A stretch of 48,687 nt of DNA, taken from contig JAFAXD010000105.1 of the NCBI GenBank assembly GCA_019241285.1, positions 1-48,687 of the forward strand, written 5' to 3'. The position numbers were made by a program, and so were the translations under genes. Below, piece by piece: positions 33,979 through 41,287 of this stretch. Numbering within the stretch: position 1 is the first letter of the stretch; every line of letters starts with the position of its first letter. A model generated the notes under the pieces. It saw only the letters and a list, made by a program, of their open reading frames with translations, did no database searches and was not told where the DNA came from. The DNA comes from Xanthobacteraceae bacterium (GTDB lineage Bacteria > Pseudomonadota > Alphaproteobacteria > Rhizobiales > Xanthobacteraceae).

Positions 33979-34090
33979 GGCGGGCACCTCGCGATGCGAA
34001 TGGACGCATTGCCGGAATTAGCAGTGGCGCCAAGAGTGCCGGGGATCCGAACACAACGGCCAACCCGAAAAACTTTGCGCAATTGAACAC
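33959..34090 (-). CDS. 43-residue membrane microprotein overlapping the cysH start
   Basis: GTG at 34090 preceded by a near-perfect AAGGAGG at 5 nt. The product has one hydrophobic helix ('FFGLAVVFGSPALLAPLLIP') and a basic tail. The stop lies 20 bp inside cysH, so translation of the two is likely coupled. The strong ribosome binding site is the main support; there is no homology to point to. Confidence 0.5.
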   Translation of the reverse strand: MFNCAKFFGLAVVFGSPALLAPLLIPAMRPFASRGARHVSHRT

Positions 34091-34340
34091 TGAAGCCTCC
34101 TTCGCGTGTTGGAGAATGCCTCGGCGCTGCTCATGACACCTCGAGCAGAGGTTCCTTGCCGGCGCACCCCGTCGTGACGAATAAGCGTCGGCATGCAAAG
34201 TGCCTCTGTTGCTCGACAACGCGCCGTCGACGTGGCAGAACAAATCGATGACGAACGGCGGCTCCGTGAGACTCGGAGTAGTAGACTATTTTGCCGGACC
34301 CGTCGGTTATTCAACTGAGGCGACAAGGCGCCGGACGCGA

Positions 34341-34643
34341 TCACACCCGCGCTTCCCGAACGACGACCCTGATATTGGTGATCGCTATACTCTGCTCATC
34401 CACGAACACGACGTTCGAGATACCACGATTGAGCGCCTTCAGAAGAACTGTGCGACTGGTCTGCGGGGAGACGTCGATCACCTCAGGGGCGTCGATTAAA
34501 ACGGTTTCGAAAGCCCTGTCGAGCGTGAGCAAGTGTCCGGTGCCGAGCGCGATTTCCAGCGTTTCGTCAGAGGCTCGGTTTGTAGACAGAGCCACAAGGC
34601 AAAAAATCAATCCGAGCATCCAAGCTCGCAGCCAAACTGTCAT
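34341..34643 (-). CDS. stand-alone pilus/secretin N-terminal domain protein (T2SS-T3SS_pil_N type)
   Basis: 100 residues from ATG 34643 with GAGGTG at 6 nt. A signal peptide/membrane anchor ('AWMLGLIFCLVALSTNRA') is followed by a single domain: 'LEIALGTGHLLTLDRAFETV', 'APEVIDVSPQTSRTVLLKAL', 'RGISNVVFVDEQS'. This is the small beta domain found before the secretin channel in CpaC-type pilus proteins. No secretin or Cpa genes are nearby, so it is a stand-alone copy. It follows the cupin gene by 42 bp on the same strand. Confidence 0.78.
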   Translation of the reverse strand: MTVWLRAWMLGLIFCLVALSTNRASDETLEIALGTGHLLTLDRAFETVLIDAPEVIDVSPQTSRTVLLKALNRGISNVVFVDEQSIAITNIRVVVREARV

Positions 34644-34685
34644 GATCATCACCTCGCCGAATTCTTCCGTTGCAACCAGGTGACC

Positions 34686-35879
34686 TCAGGTCGGGGCATT
34701 GGCCGCGGCTATAACCATGCGCTTCCTGAACTTGCCGAGGGCCGCTTCCTCGATACCAAAATTATTGGACAGCAAATGCCGCGGCGCCCTAGTCAACCAG
34801 TCCGAGAGCGTGGTCTCGCGATATGCGCCGCCGTCGAGCACGCCGACGATTTCCGCATCCTCTGGCCCCATGTTCTGGATCGAATGCCCGCAACCGCGCG
34901 GGATGTAGGCACAATCGCCTGGCGAAAGCTCGGCGACGGCGAGACGTTTGTCCGGGGCGAATAGTGTCACGCGCGTACGTCCCTTGAGCACGTAGTGCCA
35001 CTCGTTGGCGTCCGGATGCCAATGCGGTTCGTGCAGTGCGCCAGGCCGTAACTGCAGCAGCGTACCTGTCAATGTGGCCGAGACCGGAAATTCCTTCGAG
35101 GAGGCCACGTAAAGCGAGCCGCCTGGCGTAGCAACATGCGGCTTTTGCGCGGCGATGGAATAACGATGAGTTCGCGCGCGATCCAACTCGCGCGTCGAAC
35201 GTGCCTGCACGCCGTCGAGCGGCAACACTTCGCCCTGCATGATGTAGGTTTCGGCGTTCGGAATGCTGGAGAAGGTGTCCGGCGCGATACCCAGGGCTTG
35301 CGAGAGCACCCCTTTGTCGTATCGGCTCATCCAGTCACTGATGCCGAACGTTCCATGCTCCGAATAGAGCCCGTCGTCAAAGGCGAGAATGGCATGACAG
35401 GGCGACGTGCCGAGTGTCTGGATCGCGTGGCTGTGACCTTTTGGAAAATACCAGAGGTCGCCTGGACCGAGATTGACCACCTCTGCCATGGCGTCGGGAT
35501 CGACGACCGTCACCTGGCAATGGCCATCGACAACATAGGCCCATTCCGCTGAATTGTGCCAATGCATCTCCCTAGCGCCACCTGCGTTGATGAACAGATG
35601 CGCGCCTGCGATATTGCTAGCGATTGGGAGACTCCGTGTGGTGATCTCGCGCGCCCATCCGCCGGAAGTCGCCTTGATCGGCGCCCCGTCCAGCGATGCC
35701 GTGAAGACAACGGGGTCACCGGACTTGCGCGGAATAGTCTTCAAAAAATCGGATGCGGCGGACACATCGTATCCCGCCGCGTGACCGTCGTTGCCGGACG
35801 CAAACGACTGCGACGCGGCTAAGCTTCCTGCGCCGAGCGCAAATGACTGAATGAAAAAACGACGATTTGCTTCGAACAT
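34686..35879 (-). CDS. bicupin oxalate decarboxylase-like protein, exported
   Basis: 397 residues from ATG 35879 (GGAGGG upstream). An export signal with 'NRRFFIQSFALGAGSLAASQ' (twin-Arg-like). Two cupin domains, each with the Mn-binding pattern: 'HWHNSAEWAYVVDG' and 'HEPHWHPDANEWHYVLKG', with the later His in 'FPKGHSHAIQ' and 'PRGCGHSIQN'. The lid loop 'YSEHGTF' resembles the SENST lid of oxalate decarboxylases, which carries the catalytic Glu, so decarboxylase (oxalate to formate and CO2) is favoured over oxidase. Divergent from an AraC regulator that may control it. Confidence 0.87.
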   Translation of the reverse strand: MFEANRRFFIQSFALGAGSLAASQSFASGNDGHAAGYDVSAASDFLKTIPRKSGDPVVFTASLDGAPIKATSGGWAREITTRSLPIASNIAGAHLFINAGGAREMHWHNSAEWAYVVDGHCQVTVVDPDAMAEVVNLGPGDLWYFPKGHSHAIQTLGTSPCHAILAFDDGLYSEHGTFGISDWMSRYDKGVLSQALGIAPDTFSSIPNAETYIMQGEVLPLDGVQARSTRELDRARTHRYSIAAQKPHVATPGGSLYVASSKEFPVSATLTGTLLQLRPGALHEPHWHPDANEWHYVLKGRTRVTLFAPDKRLAVAELSPGDCAYIPRGCGHSIQNMGPEDAEIVGVLDGGAYRETTLSDWLTRAPRHLLSNNFGIEEAALGKFRKRMVIAAANAPT

Positions 35880-36228
35880 AACCTGCCCTCCCAGCAGTAT
35901 TTGGAATGGCGAATGAGACGGGAGCCAGGGTGCCAAGGCGCCGATCCAATACTGATCTCAATTGTTCTGACACCTGTCATTGCGCCTAAAGCAACTCCCT
36001 GTGCGTCCCGCCCAATCGGGGGATATGGCGGACCGTTACGTTACCTCAGTTAGTTTTCGTACGCTTGACCGGTTGGGCCGCCTATGTTGACTGAGTTGGA
36101 CTCAGCAGGAGAATATTGCGGGATCAGGAAGAGCCTGACCGGGGGCAGTTGTACCGTCATCGTACCGTCATCGACGCAAATTGATACTGGCCCCACAGAC
36201 CACCCGTCGTGAGGGAAGGTTTCGTGAG
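35880..36228. other. intergenic region between cupin and AraC genes
   Basis: 349 bp without a gene. Carries two 11-bp tandem repeats (separate entry) near the AraC start and no clear sigma-70 promoter pair that I would trust. Likely the shared control region of the two divergent genes. Confidence 0.5.
36151..36172 (+). repeat. two tandem 11-bp repeats, candidate AraC operator
   Basis: GTACCGTCATC occurs twice without a gap (36151-36161 and 36162-36172), ending 56 bp before the AraC start. Repeats one helical turn apart fit tandem recognition by AraC-family subunits. Confidence 0.5.
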
Positions 36229-37245
36229 ATGATGAAGCGCTGGTCATCGTCTGACGTCGCAGTTCGTGAGCGGCTCAATTTTTGGGTCGACGCCGTTTGC
36301 CGGAACTTGGTGCAACTGCGCTGCGAGCCGCTGCGCGATCAGCCGTTCTTTGGAGAGATCGGTTACGACGAGTTCGGACCGCTCAAGTTGGTCAGGGTGC
36401 AATCCGTTGCCCAACGTGTCAGCCGCACGAGCAAAGACACGACGAGTGATGCGGCTACCGAGTTTTACCACGTCAACATCATGCAAGGCGGGCGAGGCTC
36501 TATGAGCCAGAATGGGCGCCAAACCGGGGTTGGCAGCGGTGGTTTTGTCTTTTCCGATAGCAATCAGCCCTACAGCATCGACTTTACCGAAAATTTCTCT
36601 TCGAACGTGCTTCGTATTCCGCGCTCGATGCTGTTACAGCGCATTCGCGCGCCGGAATCTTACACGGCGATGCGCGTGGATGGCGCAACTGGTCTGGGCG
36701 GGATGGTTACCTTGCTGCTGCGCGAGCTACCTCTCAACCAGCAAGCAATCCCCTCCTTCCTTCAAGCGCGTGTCGCGGAGAACGTCGTCGACCTTATCGC
36801 CGCGGCACTGATATCGACCCAAGATGCCGCGGCGCTTCCGACTCGGGTTACACTGACCCGCGTAAAATTCTGGATCGAGACACACCTCGTCGAAGACCTC
36901 ACTGCGGAACGGATCTCTACGGGATGCCGTCTCTCGGTACGTCATCTCAATCGGCTTTTCGCCAGAGAGGACACGTCGGTGATGCGGTATGTCTGGGATC
37001 GGCGGCTCGCACGCGCTCATCGCGATTTAACTGATCCCATGAGTTGTTATCGCTCTATAAGTGATCTGGCTTACTCCGCCGGCTTCACGGATACTTCCCA
37101 TTTTAGCCGTGCCTACCGGGCGCGGTATGGCAAAGCACCGAGTGAAGCTCGGGACGGCGTGAGCGGTCCATCTGACACCCCGTGCCGCCGCGATCAGGCG
37201 AGCGGCGCTCGATCGCACTCCGAAACGATGCATCGTCATCGATAA
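36229..37245 (+). CDS. AraC-family regulator with AraC-binding-like N domain
   Basis: 338 residues from ATG 36229 (or 36232). The N-terminal domain reads 'VAVRERLNFWVDAVCRNLVQ', typical of AraC-binding-like regulators such as FeaR/OruR types. The C-terminal pair of helix-turn-helix motifs is complete: 'LTAERISTGCRLSVRHLNRL' and 'SISDLAYSAGFTDTSHFSRA'. A poorly conserved Ser/Arg/His tail follows. Divergent from the oxalate decarboxylase-like gene, which it probably controls. Confidence 0.9.
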   Translation: MMKRWSSSDVAVRERLNFWVDAVCRNLVQLRCEPLRDQPFFGEIGYDEFGPLKLVRVQSVAQRVSRTSKDTTSDAATEFYHVNIMQGGRGSMSQNGRQTGVGSGGFVFSDSNQPYSIDFTENFSSNVLRIPRSMLLQRIRAPESYTAMRVDGATGLGGMVTLLLRELPLNQQAIPSFLQARVAENVVDLIAAALISTQDAAALPTRVTLTRVKFWIETHLVEDLTAERISTGCRLSVRHLNRLFAREDTSVMRYVWDRRLARAHRDLTDPMSCYRSISDLAYSAGFTDTSHFSRAYRARYGKAPSEARDGVSGPSDTPCRRDQASGARSHSETMHRHR

Positions 37246-37604
37246 ACCGTGCCGGCACCTCAGTCTCGGCTCCCAACTGCTGTCAAGCGCATAGCATTCC
37301 GCCAGCCCGCCTGCTTCAATGACGGCGAGCCTTGAAACCCGATCGGCGCCGATTGGATTGCCAATCGGATGGCCGCGCGGCGCTTCCAGGTGGTCTGGCT
37401 CGGATGGCTGGGGCGGTGAGCCGGACCAGTGGAGGCGCGTGGTGCCATTCCACCGACGTGTGACGACTTCGATGCCCTGGGCGGCTGAAACAAAACGACG
37501 GGGCGCCGAGAGCGGCGGCGCGCGCGCATCAACCGTTCCAGGCACCGCTCACGATCGCATCCGTTGCGGATGGGAATGCCGGGTGGATTGCCGTTCCTGC
37601 ACGA
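37246..37604. other. stretch without an intact gene
   Basis: Reading frames on both strands lack family-like sequence and good ribosome binding sites. Nothing recognisable was found apart from the leading edge of the small-protein fragment described next. Confidence 0.4.
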
Positions 37605-37748
37605 GCCGAACAGTACAGAGCGAAAGCTGAAGAATGCGCCACGCGCGCCAAGGCAGCGCTTGATTCCGAAACGAAACGCCTGTTTGAGGACTTGGTGCGC
37701 CAATGGCTCGATCTGGCGAAGTGGGCGGACGAAGGCGGAGGGAGCTAG
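37605..37748 (+). pseudogene. start-less fragment of a small helical rhizobial protein
   Basis: A frame reading 'AEQYRAKAEECATRAKAALD' and then 'ETKRLFEDLVRQWLDLAKWA' is the well-known helical core of a small rhizobial protein family (RAKAEECR-type). No ATG, GTG or TTG lies in frame upstream before the sequence becomes unlike the family, so it is probably a 5'-truncated remnant. The stop overlaps the convergent small gene by 4 bp. Confidence 0.55.
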
Positions 37749-37921
37749 TCCTCCATGTCTCCGAGTGCTCTGCCCGAAGATCGGTTCACGAAGTGAAGCT
37801 GGCCGCACGCCGTGCACGTGATCGCGTCGTAAGCGTCCCGGTCATCTTCCGAGATTTCCTCTTCCGACCAGCCCTGAACCCTGAGCCCGGTTTTCGGGCA
37901 GCGGAATACGAAGGTTGCCAT
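37745..37921 (-). CDS. small cysteine-containing (zinc-ribbon-like) protein
   Basis: 58 residues beginning MATFVFRCPKTGLRVQGW, with 'ITCTACGQLHFVN' following. Cys8 with the CTAC pair, and nearby His, could bind one metal ion. I recognise the family as one of short conserved proteins in Bradyrhizobium-like bacteria. Acidic C-terminus (GDMED). No clear ribosome binding site precedes the ATG. Confidence 0.65.
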   Translation of the reverse strand: MATFVFRCPKTGLRVQGWSEEEISEDDRDAYDAITCTACGQLHFVNRSSGRALGDMED

Positions 37922-37970
37922 ATACGGTTTTGTACGAGGAAACCGAGCAGTCGGATTTGCGATGACGCAA

Positions 37971-38002
37971 AGGGCGTAGCCGGTTTTGCACGGCTACGCC
38001 CT
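37971..38002 (+). terminator. perfect 12-bp hairpin, probable terminator
   Basis: Arms 37971-37982 and 37991-38002 (AGGGCGTAGCCG / CGGCTACGCCCT), 8-nt loop, followed by TGTTTGTG on the plus side. The T-run is broken, so function as a terminator is likely but not certain; it could also be a repeat element. Confidence 0.5.
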
Positions 38003-38164
38003 GTTTGTGTCCGACCAACCGCGCTCGGGGGGCTTGGGGGTCGGCGGAAGGGCCAGACACAAAGTCAATCCGACTACGCAGAGACGGTTCCCTGCTCGAC
38101 ATTCGGATCGCTCGCCGCTTATTTAGCGGAAATGCGCTGGCACACGTCCGCCCCCGTCCGCCAA

Positions 38165-38377
38165 CCTCCTGGGTTCATCGCGCCGTGCCTACCAATGATC
38201 AGCCGTACCGTGCCGACTGGCGCGGCCTGGGCCTACGAGATCAAGCACGACGGCTTTCGCTTCATCTGTCGACGCGACGGTGAGCACGTGCGCCTGTTCT
38301 CGCGCGCGCTATCCTGGCCGCCGCGCGCGGTCGTCAACGCGGCGCAGTCGCGGCCGTACATGCGGCTCCAACCGTAG
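38165..38377 (+). pseudogene. ATP-dependent DNA ligase (LigD-type) fragment
   Basis: In frame: 'PPGFIAPCLP', 'GAAWAYEIKHDGFRFICRRD' and 'GEHVRLFSR', which is the start of the nucleotidyltransferase domain of LigD-type ligases used in end joining; the adenylated Lys of motif I (KxDG) is kept. After about residue 47 (38305) the sequence stops resembling ligase and the frame ends at 38377. No start or downstream motifs. A broken gene. Confidence 0.7.
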
Positions 38378-38632
38378 GATATGGTTTCCAAGGCGCCGAG
38401 CGCCAAAAAAGAGCCGCCGGGGGACGGCGGCTTGGAAAGTAAACAGGGAGGCGTCAAACAGAGTGGACAGGAGCCACTCGATGTCCAGAAGTGGACGTCC
38501 TCGATGATGGACCCGATGTCTTAAGAGGCCGTTAACGGTCCGCCGCCGGACGGAACTGGGGGCGACCCAAAATCGACATGAAACCGAGAGATTGAGAGGC
38601 ATTCAGTCGGATATTGCGAGGACGCGGGCTCC
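38378..38632. other. intergenic stretch before the P450 gene
   Basis: 255 bp with no gene. It contains a minus-strand terminator (separate entry) for which no upstream minus-strand gene is visible, leaving open a short untranslated transcript starting near the P450 start. Confidence 0.35.
38405..38432 (-). terminator. intrinsic terminator on the minus strand
   Basis: A 7-bp stem (38412-38418 with 38426-38432), 7-nt loop, then TTTTTT on the minus strand (38405-38410). The transcript it ends is unknown. Confidence 0.55.
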
Positions 38633-39904
38633 GTGCTGCAGCTCGATCTCACCAGCGAGGACTTTTTCCGCGATCCCAGGCCCCAGCTGCGCCGGCTGCG
38701 CGAGGCTGGACCTGTGGTCGAAGTCAAGCTGCCGCTCTTCGGTCGCGTCTGGATGGCGACCACGCAAGAGACGGTCGCCCGCGTGCTCAAAGACAGTGCG
38801 ACCTTCAGCTTGCGCAAACCTGACGGCAACGTCGCCGGCATACGCTGGTGGATGCCCGGAATAGTCCGCACGCTTGCCAGCAACATGCTGACCGTCGACG
38901 AACCGGATCACACACGGTTGCGCGAAATCGTTGAGGAAGCTTTTCGCCGGCGCGCGGTGCTTGAGATGGAGCCGCGCATTCGCAGCATTGCCGAGACACT
39001 TGCCGGCGACCTCTTTGCGCAGGGAAGCCCGGCTGATCTGGTCAATCGTTATGCGCGCCTGCTTCCGGTGTCGGTCATCTGCGAACTGCTCGGACTTCCC
39101 CTGGCGGATCGACCGAAATTCATGGGATGGGCGGCGCGCGCCACAAGCGCCAACAGCGCGATCCGATTTCTGCGCATGCTCCCCACTATGGTGACGATGC
39201 GCCGCTATCTGGAGCGGCAGCTGGAGCATGCGCGCCAGGGTCAGGGCACGGGGCTGATTGCTGAGCTCGTGGCGGTCGAAAAGGAAGGTGCGCCGATTAC
39301 GCGCGATGAGATGGTTTCGACGATCTTCCTGCTTCTGTTTGCCGGGCATGAAACCACGACGCACCTGATCAGCGGGTCGGTTTTCGAATTGGCGAAAAAT
39401 CCCGCACTGCGCGATTGGCTCGCTGCGGACTGGAGCCGTGCCGACCTCGCCGTTGAGGAATTCCTTCGTTTCGTATGCCCGGTGCAGCTCTCGAAGCCAC
39501 GCTACGTGCGCCAGAATATCGATCTCGGTGGTGTGCAGCTCAAACGCGGCGATCAAATAACGGCCGGACTCGCGTCCGCGAACATGGATCCGGCGGCGAA
39601 CCCGCGACCGGAAGAGCTGGATTTGGCGCGAAAACCCAACCGGCACGTCGCCTTCGGGACCGGCATACACTTCTGCCTCGGTCATCAGCTTGCGCGCCTG
39701 GAAGCCAAATGCGCGCTCCAGGCTCTCTACACGCGCTGGCCGAGGCTCGCGCTGGCGGTCGCGCCTGAAGCGATCCATTGGCTCCGCCGGCCTGGCATGC
39801 GGTCGATCATCAGCCTGCCGGTTATGCCCTCGGGAAACGCTGCGGTATCGGCCGCGCATAGCGCGGCGGACACGTCCCACCGAGCCGAGGTCGCTACTTC
39901 TTGA
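38633..39904 (+). CDS. cytochrome P450
   Basis: 423 residues, GTG start. Soluble bacterial class: no membrane anchor. I-helix oxygen-binding motif AGHETT (237-242), K-helix ExxR as E276-F-L-R279, and the heme-binding loop 'FGTGIHFCLG' with thiolate ligand C348. The region 'TVDEPDHTRLR' (B'/C helix) is typical. A ferredoxin or reductase partner is not encoded beside it, and the substrate is unknown. The C-terminal 25 residues beyond the last strand are Ala/Ser-rich. Confidence 0.94.
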   Translation: MLQLDLTSEDFFRDPRPQLRRLREAGPVVEVKLPLFGRVWMATTQETVARVLKDSATFSLRKPDGNVAGIRWWMPGIVRTLASNMLTVDEPDHTRLREIVEEAFRRRAVLEMEPRIRSIAETLAGDLFAQGSPADLVNRYARLLPVSVICELLGLPLADRPKFMGWAARATSANSAIRFLRMLPTMVTMRRYLERQLEHARQGQGTGLIAELVAVEKEGAPITRDEMVSTIFLLLFAGHETTTHLISGSVFELAKNPALRDWLAADWSRADLAVEEFLRFVCPVQLSKPRYVRQNIDLGGVQLKRGDQITAGLASANMDPAANPRPEELDLARKPNRHVAFGTGIHFCLGHQLARLEAKCALQALYTRWPRLALAVAPEAIHWLRRPGMRSIISLPVMPSGNAAVSAAHSAADTSHRAEVATS

Positions 39905-40088
39905 AAAACGCGTCCGCGGCCGAGCGCGTGGCCTGTTTGCGCGCAATGTCCGCCTCGAGGCGCGTAATCTCCTCGCGCAGCAGCTTGATGCGCTCGGTGA
40001 GCTCGGCGACCGACAGCAACGTCAGGTCCTGCCCGATCTCGTGGCTGATTTTCTTCTTCGGACGGTCGTCCTCGTCGATGGCCGGCAT
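39894..40088 (-). CDS. DUF1192 family small protein
   Basis: 64 residues from ATG 40088. 'EDDRPKKKISHEIGQDLTLL' and then 'VAELTERIKLLREEITRLEA' with 'DIARKQATRSAADAFFK' is the full DUF1192 pattern, a short basic segment and one coiled-coil helix. Widespread in alphaproteobacteria; role unknown. Its end overlaps the P450 3' end by 11 bp. The gene is divergent from the quinone oxidoreductase. Confidence 0.9.
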   Translation of the reverse strand: MPAIDEDDRPKKKISHEIGQDLTLLSVAELTERIKLLREEITRLEADIARKQATRSAADAFFKK

Positions 40089-40191
40089 GGTATTGCGCCT
40101 TTCGCCCGCACCATAACGTCGCTGCGCAGCGGATTCCACCCGCGCCGATTTTGCCGTAGGAATGCGGCCGCGCTTACAACAGGAAGGCTCC

Positions 40192-41190
40192 ATGTCCAAT
40201 ATCCCGGCCCGTATGACTGCCATTGCTATTCGCGCTCCCGGCGGACCCGAGGTGTTGGTCCCCGAGGAGCGGCCGGTCCCGCAGCCGGGCGAGGGCGAGG
40301 TGCTGGTCAAAGTTGCGGCCGCGGGCGTGAACAGGCCGGATGTGATGCAGCGCATGGGCCTGTATCCGCCGCCGAAGGGAGCAAGCGACATTCCCGGCCT
40401 CGAGCTGGCCGGTGAAGTTGTTGCGCTCGGCTCGGGCGTCGGGCGGTGGAAACTCGGTGATCAGGTGACTGCGCTCGTGGCCGGTGGCGGCTACGCGCAA
40501 TATTGCGCGGTGCCGGAGGTGCAGGCGTTGCCGATCCCGCACGGGCTCTCATTGGTGGAGGCGGCGGCCATTCCGGAGACGTTCTTTACGGTTTATCCGA
40601 ATATCTTTGAGCGCGGTGGGCTCAAGGCCGGCGAGACGTTCCTGGTGCATGGCGGCACCTCCGGGATCGGTACCGTTGCCATCATGCTGGGCAAGGCGTT
40701 CGGGGCGCGCGTGTTCGCGACCGCCGGATCGCCGCAAAAGTGTGACGCTTGCCGCAAGCTCGGCGCCGAGCTTGCCATCAACTACAAGACCGAAGACTTT
40801 GTCGCCGCGGTGAAGCAAGCGACCAATGGTGCCGGGGTGAATGTCATTCTCGATATCGTCGGCGGCGACTACATCGATCGCAACTACGACGCTGCTGCGG
40901 TCGAGGGCCGGATCATCCAAATCGCGTTCCAGGCCAGTCCCAAGGCAACGGTGGATTTCCGGCGCATGCTAGGTAAGCGCCTGCATCACACCGGCTCGAC
41001 TTTGCGGCCCCGCCCGGTCGCCGATAAGGGCAAGATCGCGCAAGCGCTCGAGGCCAAGGTTTGGCCGTTGGTGGCGGCCGGCCAAGTGAAGCCAGTTATC
41101 GATTCGACGTTTCCATTGGCGCAGGCTTCGGATGCGCACGCGCGCATGGACTCGAGCGCGCACATTGGGAAAATCGTGCTCACATTGTAG
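40192..41190 (+). CDS. NAD(P)H-quinone oxidoreductase, zeta-crystallin type (MDR superfamily)
   Basis: 332 residues from ATG 40192 with AGGAAGG upstream. Medium-chain dehydrogenase fold without the structural-zinc cysteines: 'GVNRPDVMQRMGLYPPP', 'PGLELAGEVVALGSGV', 'ETFLVHGGTSGIGTVAIMLG' (nucleotide-binding loop GGxSGIG) and 'GVNVILDIVGGDY'. This matches the PIG3/TP53I3-like quinone oxidoreductases that reduce quinones with NADPH. Follows DUF1192 divergently, a pairing often seen in rhizobia. Confidence 0.93.
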   Translation: MSNIPARMTAIAIRAPGGPEVLVPEERPVPQPGEGEVLVKVAAAGVNRPDVMQRMGLYPPPKGASDIPGLELAGEVVALGSGVGRWKLGDQVTALVAGGGYAQYCAVPEVQALPIPHGLSLVEAAAIPETFFTVYPNIFERGGLKAGETFLVHGGTSGIGTVAIMLGKAFGARVFATAGSPQKCDACRKLGAELAINYKTEDFVAAVKQATNGAGVNVILDIVGGDYIDRNYDAAAVEGRIIQIAFQASPKATVDFRRMLGKRLHHTGSTLRPRPVADKGKIAQALEAKVWPLVAAGQVKPVIDSTFPLAQASDAHARMDSSAHIGKIVLTL

Positions 41191-41287
41191 GACTTTACCG
41201 CCTCGGCGCGGCCCCGCCCAAACCTTGTTCTCGCCACAAGGCGCATTTACGCCTACGTAACTAAGGGGCCCGCGAGGGGAGTGGGGG

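Noticed and set aside
33979-34340. A SAM-II or other sulfur riboswitch before cysH
   Set aside because: I looked for the compact conserved pseudoknot pattern and saw none; the strong ribosome binding site belongs to a small frame instead.
38603-39946. Open frame of 447 codons on the minus strand
   Set aside because: Antisense to the cytochrome P450 gene; Arg/His/Gln-rich without domain sequence.
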